From positions 30,674,501-30,738,500 of the forward strand of contig JAIVEN010000006.1 in NCBI GenBank assembly GCA_026686845.1: a stretch of DNA of 64,000 nucleotides, given 5' to 3'. The translations under genes and the position numbers were made by a program. A model generated the notes under the pieces. The model saw only the letters and a list, made by a program, of their open reading frames with translations, was not told the origin of the DNA and made no database searches. Numbering within the stretch: the stretch's first letter is position 1; every line of letters begins with the position of its first letter. This document shows positions 39,089 through 50,106 of this stretch, piece after piece. The DNA is from Adenanthera pavonina. Its lineage: Eukaryota > Streptophyta > Magnoliopsida > Fabales > Fabaceae.

Positions 39089-39958
39089 TGTTAAATCAAG
39101 TGTTTTGGTGATTCCAAATCAACTTTCTAGAGCTTGGAGAGAAGATATCAAAGGTGCACAAATGATCTCAAGTGGAGAAATTTAAGAAAAACTAGCACAA
39201 GAATAGATGTAGAATCTACAGCCTTGATTAAATTGAGTAAAAGACTTTGAATTGGCAAAAAGATGTTTTAAAACCATGATTCTAAATTAATCCATAGAAT
39301 ATTTGAAAAACACCCACTAACAGACAAAGTTTGAAACGTTTATACTGATATGCTGTTTTGAAAATTCAAACTTTGGCTTTAGAAATTCGAATTTCGTATT
39401 GAAAATGACCAAGTCTGAAAAGAACCTTCTCTGACAGATGAATTTTTACTAAAGATATTCGAATTTTGAATCTTGTCTGAAAAAAGCTTTCTCTGACAGA
39501 TGAACTTTGGCTTTTGAAAATTGGAGTTTCAGATAAAATACAACTTATGAAAAATGAAAAATTCGTCTGAGAAAATGTCAAAGTTCATATGAAAACTGAG
39601 TTTGGAAAGAGCATCAAAATAGCTCATGATAGACGAACTTTGAACATGAAAATTTGAACTTCAGAAACAAAGCTTGTGAGTCTGTTATGATGATATGTTG
39701 ACATACGAATGATAGTATTCATAAATTCGAACTTTGAAATAAGTCTGAAAAGAGACCTCTCCGACACACGAACTTTATATCTTGAACATTCGAATTTTGA
39801 ACAGATGAACCATTGTGCCTTAATTGAACTACCCACTGATAGATGAATTTTGGGTATTAAAATTTGAATTTCGAAGGCACTGTAGCAAAATGGAACAACT
39901 GTTCATACTTTCCAGAAGAACTTTAAACTTGAAAATTCATATATTCCAACATAGAAAC
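39089..39958 (+). mobile_element. 3' LTR of element B, first part
   Basis: The LTR starts TGTTAAATCAAGTG and is cut after 870 bases by element C, at the target site GAAAC. It matches 28971-29840 of the 5' LTR with about 5% differences in the first 240 bases, mostly transitions. The remainder of this LTR is at 49314-50106. Confidence 0.9.
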
Positions 39959-41818
39959 TGTTGAATCAAGAGTTTTGATGATTCCAAACCAGCATACAAG
40001 AGCTTGAATTGAAGATATCAAAGGAGCTCAAAGTGTTTCAAGTGAAGGATTTCTAAGTAATTGCTGCTAGATCTACTGTAGGATCTTTAGCTTTAGTTAT
40101 GAGAGGGTAAAAGATTTTGATTTGAGGAAAAGATGTTTTTAAACCCTGATTTTATGTTAAATCTTGACTCATTTGAAAAACACTCACAAACAGACGAATT
40201 TTGGAAAGTTTAAACTGAACTGTCATATGCAAAATTCGAACTTTGCCTTTGGAAATTCGAATTTCGAGCTAAAAATGAATAAGTCTGAAGAGATGCTCCT
40301 CTGTCAGACGAATTTTGTTTCTCCAAAGTTCAAATTTTCTTATGAGCCTGAAAGAAGCTTTTTGTGACAGACGAACTTCAAGTCTTCAAAATTCGAATTT
40401 CAGATAAAATGCTGTTTGAGAAAACCAAAGAAATTCGTCTAAAATAATGTTAAAGTTCATCTGAAATCAAGATGAAATTGAGTTTCAAAAATACTATCTG
40501 ACAGACGAACTTTGGCTTTCCAACATTCGAATATTCATATAAACCTGAAAGAAGCTTCTTTGAAACAGACGAACTTTGAGTCTTCAAAATTTGAATTTCA
40601 GACAAAACACAACTTATGAAAATGGAAGAAATTCGTCTGAAACAATGTTGAAGTTCATCTGAGATCAAGAATAATTTAAGTTTCAAAACTGCTTTCTGAT
40701 AGACGAACTTTGAACATTAAAATTCAAATTTCAGAAGCTAAGGTTGTGCGTCTGTTGGAATGAAATGTTGACATACGAATGACAGAGTTTTGTAACTTCG
40801 AATGTTGAAGTTAGTCTGAAAAGATTTTCTCTGACAGACGAACTTCACTCTTTCAACATTCGAATTTCGAAGAAAGTGAAACACTGTGCCTTTTGAACGT
40901 ACTAAGAACAGACAAATTTTGGCCTTCCAAAATTCGAATTTCGAGGGCACTGTAGAAAATTGAAAATACTGTTCATACTTAACAGAAAAACTTTCTTCTT
41001 GAAAATTCGTATGTCACAACGTGAAAACATTTTACAAGTTTCAAAATTCGAATTTCACTTCATGAACAGACGAACTTCGTATTTTTACGTTGGAAGCTTT
41101 AACCTTTGGTTCCTTCGAAATTCGTCTATTGACCAACCAAAATTCGAATTTCAGTATGTCAGAAACATTAAATGTGGTTGGTAAACGGATAGTTTTTCAG
41201 AGTAACCGTTGCATAACTTCCCCAACGGATAGATTTAGTCTCTAACGGATAGTTAAGACCAAAATCTATAAATACAGCATCATTTGAAGTTGTGGGTAAT
41301 GAATCAAACTTTGTATATACCGAATTTCTGCCAAATCTTCTTCTCAAAAGCTTTTAACCTCTCAACTTCAATATCTGTACTTTAACCTTCATATCTACTC
41401 TATTCAAGAGAGTTGTATCTTTGTAAACTATCTACTCTTCATCTGGAAGATAGATTTACTTGTGAGGGAAAATCACAAGGGGATTAGGAAGCACATTGTA
41501 GAAGTGCTTAGAGAGATTGAGAAAGCTCCAGAAACAGAACATACTCGTTGTACTGTGGCATTAGCAAGAAGCCCATTGAAATTCTTGTTGTATAGTGAAA
41601 AATCTCAAGAGTTGTCTTGGACACTGAATGTAGATCAAGTAGATAGACCGAACTATGATAAATTACTGAGTCTTCTTCTCCTTATCCTTACTTTTCAGCT
41701 TGCTCTGTTTTATACGTTGCTTCCATTACACTGTGTTATCTTCACCCATTTCACTTTGTGCAAAAAAATTTCAATCTTCCTAATTCACCCCCCTCTTAGG
41801 AAGTCAGCCTTGCTAACA
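39959..41818 (+). mobile_element. 5' LTR of element C, 1860 bp
   Basis: It starts TGTTGAATCAAGAG and ends CTTGCTAACA. From about 40190 to 41160 it is a lattice of CAGACGAACTTTG-type words (for example 40191, 40305, 40368, 40502, 40566 and 40845), their complement AAATTCGTCTG (for example near 40430 and 40630) and palindromic AAATTCGAATTTC words. The TATA box is at 41267-41274. The frame 41462-41872 overlaps the LTR end and is not a gene. Confidence 0.93.
41267..41274 (+). promoter_or_regulatory. TATA box of the C 5' LTR
   Basis: TATAAATA in the same context as 30077-30084 of B, about 550 bases before the LTR end. The long 3' portion after it would be the R-U5 leader. Inferred from position. 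Confidence 0.55.
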
Positions 41819-41820
41819 AG

Positions 41821-41832
41821 TGATATCAGAGC
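41821..41832 (+). other. Primer-binding site of element C
   Basis: TGATATCAGAGC, two bases after the LTR end, matches the initiator tRNA-Met complement at 11 of 12 positions. Confidence 0.88.
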
Positions 41833-41873
41833 CCGGATTCCCATTCAAAGGATCTCACAATCTGGGAATTAAG

Positions 41874-43601
41874 ATGACTGGCTTTGGAGAAAGCATACTT
41901 CCTGAAGGGAACAACACTAATAGACCACCAGGTTTCAGTGGAGAACATTATGGGTACTGGAAGATGATGATGCAGATTTACATCCAATCAATTGATCTTG
42001 ATATCTGGTCAGTCATTGAGAAAGGAGATTTCGTCCCAATGACTCTAACTGAAGATGGAAAACACAAAGAGAAGCTAGAAGCAGAGTGGAATGAGGAAGA
42101 CAGAAGGAGAGTCCTGCTAAATTTTAAAGCAAAGCATTGTTTAGTTAGTGCCCTGAACCAGGACAAATTCTACAGAGTCTCACAATGCTCCACTGCAAAA
42201 GGGATGTGGGACACTCTGTAGATTGCACATGAATGAACAACTAGAGTCAGGGAGAACAGACTGAACACATGCATTGGAGAGTATGAAAGCTTTAGAATGA
42301 CTGAAGGAGAAACTGTAAAGGAGCTATAAAAGAGATTCACTCTCATTGTGAATCAACTGAAGAGCCTGGGAAAGGAATACACTCAGTCTAAAAAGGTAAG
42401 AAAGATACTCAGAGCTCTCCCTCTGGAATGGCAGCCCAAGGTGACAACAATAGAGGAAGCCAGAGGAGAATCAATGGCCTCTGTCACAGCTCTCTTCGGC
42501 ACCCTTGAGGAGTATGAAGGAAAAATCAAAGCTCTTAAGGAAGCTGGGCTGGACAGAAAGAAGAAAGGCCTTGCCCTCAAAGCTGCTGATGAAAAGGAAG
42601 AAGAATCTGACGAAGGAGATGAGCTGGATGAGGAAACTCTGGCTATGATGGTTAGAAAATTCAAAAGATTCTACAGCAAGAAGAAGAACAAGAGATTCTT
42701 CAAGAAGGGAGCAGCTGGTGAAAGCATGAAAGAGGCAAAAGAGCCTGTAACTTGCTATGAATGCAAGAAGCAGGGACACATCAAATGGGATTGTCCTCAA
42801 TTCCTCAAAAGGCAAGAAAAAGATAAGAGAGTTGCTGACCAAGGGAAGAAGAAGAAAGCCTACATCTCATCAATATGGGGCAACAGCTCAGATGAGGATG
42901 AAGAGGATAAGGATGAGATTGCCAACATCTGCCTAATGGCACTTGCTTCTGAAGAAGCCGAACCCTCATGCAGCAGTGATCAGGAAGAAGAGGTATATGA
43001 ATCTGAACCTTCCCATTATGAGTTACTTGATGCATTTCATGAGTTTCATGATGAGTTTATTAAAGTTGCTAAAGAACTAAAACTAGCAAAGAGAAAGATT
43101 AATAAACTGGAATCTCAAAGCAACATTTCTGAAATTACCTCTCTACCTACTGCTGAATCTGTTTGCTATACTTCATGCATTAAACTAAAGCAAACTAATG
43201 ATTACTTAGTAAAAAGCATGTCTAGGCTCAGTAGAGGTAAAGATATGTTGTTTGCCTTGATGGGGAGCCAAAGAATATCACAAGAAAAAGCTGGTCTTGG
43301 CTATGATCCATGTGCTGTCAAGGAAAAGATTAGGAAGGAAAACCAGAATGCATACATGAGACATTTTGTGCATGCTGAGAGCAACAGAAAGAAAGATCAC
43401 ATGTCATCTAGTATTGAAACATATGATCAACCAAAGCATGCAAGACAAAAGTATTATCTGCATTGTTTTCTTCCTGCTTCTCAATCTAGCAGCCCCTTCA
43501 CTACTTGTCATTTCTGTAACAAAAAGGGACATAATTCCAGTTCTTGTGCTTTGAAGAAAAAAGGACTTGGCAGGAAAGTTGAATGGTTCAGTAAAAAGTA
43601 A
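41874..43601 (+). pseudogene. Copia gag of element C, fused to RNase H at its 3' end
   Basis: Gag starts at ATG 41874 (MTGFGESILPEGNN). Stops interrupt it: TAG 42219-42221, a TGA shortly after, and TAA 42327-42329 in the KELQKRF block (the same site as in B). From 42348 it is open for 417 codons. A first intact zinc knuckle, CYECKKQGHIKWDC, lies near 42753-42795, then helical stretches, and a second knuckle, CHFCNKKGHNSSSC, near 43509-43550. The end reads GRKVEW|FSKK: the W is where gag of B continues toward protease, but here RNase H sequence (WFSKKQNSV in the family) follows in frame. The Gln codon is TAA, so the frame closes at 43601. Confidence 0.88.
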
Positions 43602-43960
43602 AACAGTGTGGCCCTATCCACTGCAGAAGCTGAGTATGTTGCAGCTGGAAACTGTTGTGCCCAAGTCATATGGATGAGGCAGCAGCTTGAGGATCTTGAG
43701 GTTAAAATGAAAGAGATGCCAATATGTGTGACAACCAAAGTGCCATAAATATCACCAAGAATCATGTCATGCATTCAAGGATGAAACATATTGAAGTTAG
43801 GCACCACTTCATAAGGGATCATGTTCTGAAAGGAGAAGTTAAGCTGGAGTACATCCCAACAGAGGATCAAGTTGCTGATATACTCACAAAGCCTCTATCA
43901 GAAGACAGGTTTTGCAAAATCAGGAGAGAATTGGGTATGGTAAATCCCAATGAACTGTAA
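43602..43960 (+). pseudogene. RNase H C-terminal remnant of element C
   Basis: Directly after the gag junction stop, the sequence reads NSVALSTAEAEYVAAG in the gag frame. A one-base deletion near 43722 shifts it. The frame 43724-43960 then gives CDNQSAINITKNH, EVRHHFIRDH, DILTKPLSEDR and MGMVNPNEL-type wording before TAA. This is the last ~120 codons of copia RNase H. It lacks most catalytic acidic residues, because the RNase H start and all of RT are deleted. It matches 35226-35600 of B. Confidence 0.88.
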
Positions 43961-44956
43961 GTTATTCTTTGTGCAATTCTGTTTTTAAATCTTACAGCAT
44001 TAAATTAATTCTAACTTCAGCATCAGATAGTGTTTAATTTAAGTTGCAGGTGCTCCTCACAAGTTTCAATGGCAATAAACTTGGAGATGGGAGCACACCA
44101 GAATGGAACAACCAAAAAGTGAAGAAAATGATGAAAATCCTAAGTTCTGGATCCATTCTGTAAGTTTTTAATGATGATATTCGTATTTTAAATATTGTTA
44201 GACGTATTTTGCTTCATAAACTGTGTTTTTGAACTGGTCAACGTGGTCAACATTCGAATTTTGGTTGACCAACAGACGAACTTCGACCTGTTATGCTTTG
44301 GAACAGTTCTCGGTGATGCCTCGAAATTCGTCTGTTGAATCTTGGAAGTTTGAATTTTCAAAAACAAAAATTTCAAAGTTATGATTGTCCATCACTGTTA
44401 TACGAATTATCACTTCTTAACATACGAATGTTGGACAACCTTTACAAAAGTTGAAAAATTCTAATTTTCAATTTAAAATTCGTCTGTTGAATCATGTTCT
44501 TCATGTTGAATGCTTGAAAGATGAAGTTCTGCATGCTTAATTCGTCTATAGGTTGATGTTTTGGTTGATGCCTGTTGTTTTCTCTTCAACATTCGAACTT
44601 TGTTGGAACAAAATTCGTCTGTTGTGCTGGTATTGCTTGATCTAAGCCACTGTCAGACGAACTTTCAGAAGAAAATTTGTCTGTCAGTAAGCTTTGCTGA
44701 ACGGTTTAACTTGTAACTGCCCGAAGTTCAAATTTTGACCTCTCAAAATTTGTCTGTCAGACGGTTACTTACGTTAAAACTGACGATTTTCCAAGAAACA
44801 GATGCAACCCTATTCTTAACTCCTCTGAATCTGTTCTGATCCTCTCTTCAATTCTCTTTAATCCTACCCAAAAACCGTCACTTCCCACCGATTAAACTTC
44901 CTTTCGCATCATTTAAACCTATTCTAAGCCCCATTCTGCAACATTCATCCGAAGAA
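43961..44956 (+). other. Spacer between RNase H remnant and third frame of C
   Basis: About 1 kb with no gene. Between about 44190 and 44780 it carries LTR-type words in the sense AAATTCGTCTGTTG (for example 44325-44340 and 44475-44490) together with CAGACGAAC. The layout is the same as 35601-36587 in B, so the motif field is an inherited part of the element. Confidence 0.6.
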
Positions 44957-47153
44957 ATGGCTAGAGTGAAAAATCCTGAAGCTGGGAAAGGAGAGACCAG
45001 ACCAAAGAGAAATGTTAAATCACAATATGCCTCGAAGGAAGGAGAGAAATCAAAGAGAAAGGCCGAATCCAGCAAGGCAACACCTTCCAAATGCCAAAAG
45101 ACTACATCCAAAGCAGATTCTCAGAAAACTAGACCATCCTCTCCAAAAAGTGCAGAACCTTCGGTACCAGTTCCTTCAGAAGCTGCTGCTGTTGCTTCTA
45201 CTTCATCGTTCAGTACTCAATCTGGAGAATATCAACTTACCACTCAACCATTATGGAGCACTCCTCAGATTCAAGAAGAATATTCGACCAAGTTTGCCAA
45301 CAAAAAAAGTAATCAAGCCACATTGTGTAAACTTGGAAGAGTTTTTGGTCTCTAACAACTTTGATGCTGGGATATGGTTGCTAAGATACAAGAATCTGTT
45401 GGAAATACTGGAGAGGTATGACGATGAGGTAGTGAAGACATGGTATGCTTCGTTGAAATACAACAGCAAGAAGAAGAAGTGGGCAGTCAATCTAAGGTCT
45501 AGGACCATTTGGCTTGCTGATGAGACATTCAATGAGGTGCTGGAGATCCCTGGGCAAGATGGACTCAAGATCGATATCACTGCCTCTGGGTACATGGATG
45601 AGGTTGATACTACTGATGAAGAAGGTGGCCCCTTCCTGAACTACAAGGAGAGTACTATTCTAAGGACATTGTTTAGAAGGAGGGAAAATTGGCCATCCAT
45701 AAACATGTTGAAGCCCACAGACCTCAGTGTTCAAGTGAGGATCCTGCACTATATAGTGTCCAGGATTATATTCAACAAAGGAGGCAGCTTCAATCTGATA
45801 ACAAGGGCAGAGGCACATGTCATGGCTGCAATCATGCGTGGGAAACTGATTAATATGGGACACATCATTCTTCAACGCATGATCAAGGCTAGAGATCAGA
45901 GGAAGGACTCCACACTCCCCTATGCTGCTATCATTTCCAGAATTTTGTAGTATGCCAGAATTTAGTATCTTGAGAAGGGGAAGGGCAAGCCCACTGAAAT
46001 CTTCAAGGAGGAAGAACTGCAAAGAATGGGCATTGAAAAGGATAAAGGAAGATGGGTTGGAAAGGGAGCAGGAAGAACCGAAGATCTATTCTTTATTGAA
46101 AGTGCCTCCTTACAGCAAGAGGGCACTTCTGAGGCTCCTGCCAAACCTACCACTCAACCCTCTGTGCCTATCCCATCTCTCTCGAAGCCCACTCACATTC
46201 CATCCACTCCCTCCTGTCGTGTCAAGCCAACCAAGATCACTGAGTTGTATGACAGTTTGTCTACACTCATTCTCAGCATCCGGGATGAGCAAAATGCCAA
46301 ATTTGCTCATCTGCAAGATCAGATCCATCAGTTGGCTGTGAACATGAAGGTGGTAGCTGATGCTTATGAAGATATCAGAAGTGCAATTCCTACCACTTCA
46401 GCTCCACCTTAGCCAGGGTCCTCTGTGCCTGTCCAATCTCCAACTCCTGAGCCTCCAAGCCCATTCGAGATTGCCTCCTCTGACCATGATGATGATGGTG
46501 CTGGTGCAATAAGGACACCAAGTCCTGGTCCACCCTTGGACTATGGATTGGAAGAAGAAAGTCTTCAAGAAACAAGCCCTCCTAAACCTATGCAAGAAGA
46601 TGATCAGGGTTCAATTCTGTCCACTCAAGAGACTGAGCAAGTTGAGCAGCTGGTAGCAGCCATCTCTGCTTCACCATTTCTGCAGACTGCCCTTAATGAG
46701 GAAAGGAGCATTATGCCTGTTGTTGATTATGAAGCTATTGCACACAATGCCCTGCTGCAAGCTCAGAGGAGAAGGCTTGAAGAAATGTTTCCTACTGTTG
46801 AACCAGCTCCTCCTTCTTTTGCTGCCTATGGACTTTCTGAGGAACAAAGAGCTCAGTTGGCTCTTTCAAGACAGGTAATGTAAGAGTTGCTTGAGGTTTC
46901 TGATGATGATGAAGATGAACCAAGTCCTGAGCCTCCTGCACCAGTCCAGCCAGAACTTCCTTTTGCTCCTGTGCCACTACGAGCCATTCCTGTCTCTCAG
47001 ATCCCTCCTCCGGCTGATTTTGTTGGCCTTCCTGATGATGCAAAAAAGGGGGAGAAGTTTGAGCAAACTGGAAAGTCTGCTACTAGAAAATCTGCTAAGC
47101 CATCTGGGAAAGGGAAGACGTACAGCAAGAAGACCAAGGCCAAGAAGAAGTAA
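44957..47153 (+). pseudogene. Third frame ('env-like' position) of element C
   Basis: About 730 codons from ATG 44957 (MARVKNPEAGKGE) to TAA 47151-47153. One extra A in the run at 45302-45308 shifts the frame. After that only four stops break it (45948, 45963, 46410 and 46881), all explainable as CAG/CAA to TAG/TAA. The parts are: a basic Lys/Ser/Pro N-terminus; a conserved globular domain, about residues 115-330; a probable coiled coil near 46220-46390 (ITELYDSLSTLILSI, then HLQDQIHQLAVNMKV); an acidic Pro/Ser region; and a Lys-rich tail. No signal peptide or membrane segment is evident. It is better preserved than gag in this copy. Function unknown. Confidence 0.8.
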
Positions 47154-47440
47154 TTGAAGACTTGTTTTAATCTTAGGCTTGAGTCCTCTTGTAGTGCTTT
47201 GTGTTTCTGTTTTGAATGTTTGCTTTTTGTATTAGAACTTTGATTAATCTGGTTTTTTTGTATAGCAACAATTGATTAAATGAATGAATTTCTTGGTTGC
47301 AATGATTTGCGCATATTACTCTTTGAATATCTTCACTTGATCTGCTGTATATGATATCTTTTATAATGCATATGTTGAGGGGGAGCTTGTAAAAGCAAAC
47401 CCAAGTACTAATCCAGTTTGTAAGTTGTTTTGTCATCATC

Positions 47441-47454
47441 AAAAAGGGGGAGAA
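47441..47454 (+). other. Polypurine tract of element C
   Basis: AAAAAGGGGGAGAA ends exactly at the 3' LTR (TGTTGAATC at 47455). It would prime plus-strand DNA. Confidence 0.9.
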
Positions 47455-49313
47455 TGTTGAATCAAGAGTTTTGATGATTCCAAACCAGCATACAAGAGCT
47501 TGGATTGAAGATATCAAAGGAGCTCAAAGTGTTTCAAGTGAAGGATTTCTAAGTAATTGCTGCTAGATCTACTGTAGGATCTTTAGCTTTAGTTATGAGA
47601 GGGTAAAAGATTTTGATTTGAGGAAAAGATGTTTTTAAACCTTAATTTTATGTTAAATCTTGACTCATTTGAAAAACACCCACAAACAGACGAATTTTGG
47701 AAAGTTTAAACTGAACTGTCATATGGGAAATTCGAACTTTGCCTTTGGAAATTTGAATTTCGAGCTAAAAATGAATAAGCCAGAAGAGATGCTCCTCTGT
47801 CAGACGAATTTTGTTTCTTCAAAGTTTGAATTTTCTTATGAGCCTGAAAGAAGCCTTTTGTGATAGAAAAACTTCAAGTCTTCAAAATTTAAATTTCAGA
47901 TAAAATGCAGTTTGAGAAAACCAAAGAAATTCGTCTGAAATAATGTTAAAGTTCATCTGAAATCAAGATGAAATTGAGTTTCAAAAATACTATCTGACAG
48001 ATGAACTTTTTCTTTCCAACATTCGAATATTCATATAAACCTGAAAGAAGCTTCTTTGAAACAGACGAACTTTGAGTCTTCAAAATTTGAATTTCAGACA
48101 AAACACAACTTATGAAAATGGAAGAAATTCGTCTGAAACAATGTTGAAGTTCATCTGAGATCAAGAATAATTTAAGTTTCAAAACTGCTTTCTGACAGAC
48201 GAACTTTGAACATTAAAATTCAAATTTCAGAAGCTAAGGTTGTGCGTCTGTTGGAATGAAATGTTGACATACGAATGACAGAGTTTTGTAACTTCGAATG
48301 TTGAAGTTAGTCTGAAAAGATTTTCTCTGACAGACGAACTTCACTCTTTCAACATTCGAATTTCGAAGAAAGTGAAACACTGTGCCTTTTGAACGTACTA
48401 AGAACAGACAAATTTTGGCCTTCCAAAATTCAAATTTCGAGGGCACTGTAGAAAATTGAAAACACTGTTCATACTTAACAGAAAAACTTTCTTCTTGAAA
48501 ATTCGTATGTCACAACGTGAAAACATTTTACAAAGTTTCAAAATTCGAATTTCACTTCATGAACAGACGAACTTCGTATTTTTACGTTGGAAGCTTTAAC
48601 CTTCGAATCCTTCGAAATTTGTCTGTTGACCAACCAAAATTCGAATTTCAGTATGTCAGAAGCATTCAATGCGGTTGGTTAACGGATAGTTTTTCAGAGT
48701 AACCGTTTGATAACTTCCCCAACGGATAGATTTTGTCTCTAACGAATAGTTGGGACCTAAATCTATAAATACAACATCATTTGAAGTTGTGGGTAACGAA
48801 TCAAACTTTTATATACCGAATTTCTACCAAATCTTCTTCTCAAAAGCTTTTACCCTTTCAACTTCAATATCTGTACTTTAACCTTCATATCTACTCTATT
48901 CAAGAGAGTTGTATCTTTGTAAACTATCTACTCTTCATCTGGAAGATAGATTTACTTGTGAGGGGAAATCACAAGGGATTGGGAAGCACATTGTAGAAGT
49001 GCTTAGAGAGATTGAAAAAGCTCTAGAAACAGAGCATACTCGTTGTACTGTGGCATTAGCAAGAAGCCAGTTGAAATTCTTGCTGTATAGTGAAAAATCT
49101 CAAGAGTTATCTTGGGGACTGGATGTAGGTCAAGTGGATAGACCGAACCAGGATAAATTACTGTGTCTTCTTCTCCTTATCCTTACTTTTCAGCTTGCTC
49201 TATTTTATACGTTGCTTCCATTACACTGTGCTATCTTCACCCATTTCACTTTATGCAGAAAAATTTCAATCTTCCCAATTCACCCCCCTCTTGGGAAGTC
49301 AGCCTTGCTAACA
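47455..49313 (+). mobile_element. 3' LTR of element C, 1859 bp
   Basis: It is nearly identical to 39959-41818, with the same ends, the same repeated word lattice and the TATA box at 48764-48771. About four differences are seen in the first 240 bases. The frame 48909-49355 extends out of the LTR into B and is not a gene. Confidence 0.93.
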
Positions 49314-50106
49314 GAAACATCTTTCAAAGATCAAAATTTGAACTTTGATTTATGACAGACGAACTTTAAATGTTCAACGTTAAAGTCTTTAGCTTTCGGT
49401 TTCTGTGAAATTCATCTATGACCAACCAAAATCCGAACTTTCGATGTCAGAAGTATTAAATGCGGTTGGTGAATGGATAGTTTTTCAGAGTAACCGTTGG
49501 GTAACTTCTCCAACGGATAGATTTTGTCTCTAACGTATAGTTGAAACCTAAATCTATAAATATAACATCATTTGAAATTATGGGTAACAATTTTAACTTT
49601 GTATATACTGAAACTCTGCCAAATCATCAACTCAAAATCTATTACTCTCACAAACTTCATTCTTTGTACTCCAACTTTCATATACACTCTGATTAAGAGA
49701 GTTTATTCATTGTAAACAATCTTATCTTCATCTGGAAGAAAAATTATCTTGTGAGGGGATATCACAAGGGATTGGGGAAGCACTTCGCTAAAGTGCAAAT
49801 AGAGAAAGTGTGAGCTCTAAAAACATAGCATCATAGCTGTACTGTGGCATTTGCAAGAAGCCCACTGAATTCTTGCAAGATAGTTGAAAATCTCAAGTGG
49901 TGGCTTAAGGACTGGACGTAGGTTAGGATTGAGAGACCGAACCAGAATAAACATCTGTGTCTTCCTTTCTGTATTACTACTTTTACTTGTTATTCATTTA
50001 TACTCTGTTTTACTGTCACCTTTGCTTTCTTCACTTTATTGACATTTTACAGAAAATTTCAAGCTTCCCAATTCACCCCCCTCTTGGAAAATCAGTATAT
50101 CTAACA
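49314..50106 (+). mobile_element. 3' LTR of element B, second part
   Basis: This resumes the B LTR after C: the first five bases are the duplicated target GAAAC, then the sequence matches 29841-30625. It ends ATATCTAACA at 50106, followed by the GTTTG duplication and LTR Z. The two parts without one target copy total about 1658 bp, against 1655 bp for the 5' LTR. Confidence 0.9.

Larger units (their letters stand above)
39959..49313 (+). mobile_element. SIRE-like Ty1/copia element C, pol-deleted, nested in the 3' LTR of B
   Basis: 9355 bp with a perfect duplication GAAAC (39954-39958 and 49314-49318). LTRs of 1860 and 1859 bp, a primer-binding site, gag, a short RNase H remnant, a spacer, the third frame and an intact polypurine tract are present. 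Protease, integrase and RT are missing: gag joins RNase H at about 43584-43590, a loss of about 2.85 kb relative to B. The first ~240 bases of the two LTRs differ at about four positions, so C is younger than B. It could not encode its own transposition, whenever the deletion took place. Confidence 0.92.
28971..50106 (+). mobile_element. SIRE-like Ty1/copia retrotransposon B, nested in Z, carrying C in its 3' LTR
   Basis: B is flanked by a perfect duplication, GTTTG (28966-28970 and 50107-50111). It contains a 5' LTR, a primer-binding site, gag, protease, integrase, RT, RNase H, a ~1 kb spacer, a third long frame, a polypurine tract and a 3' LTR. The 3' LTR is interrupted by element C (39959-49313). 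Without C, B is about 11.8 kb, in the range of SIRE/Maximus elements. The first ~240 bases of its two LTRs differ at about 5% by eye, more than those of C. Every frame is broken, so B is not autonomous. Confidence 0.9.

Noticed and set aside
40190..41160. CRISPR-like array because of regularly spaced words
   Set aside because: The words are degenerate, occur in both senses, have variable spacing and lie within a plant retrotransposon LTR.
41462..41872. 136-codon frame with hydrophobic stretches before gag of C
   Set aside because: It runs from the LTR into the leader and is interrupted in B. The hydrophobic part is LTR sequence.
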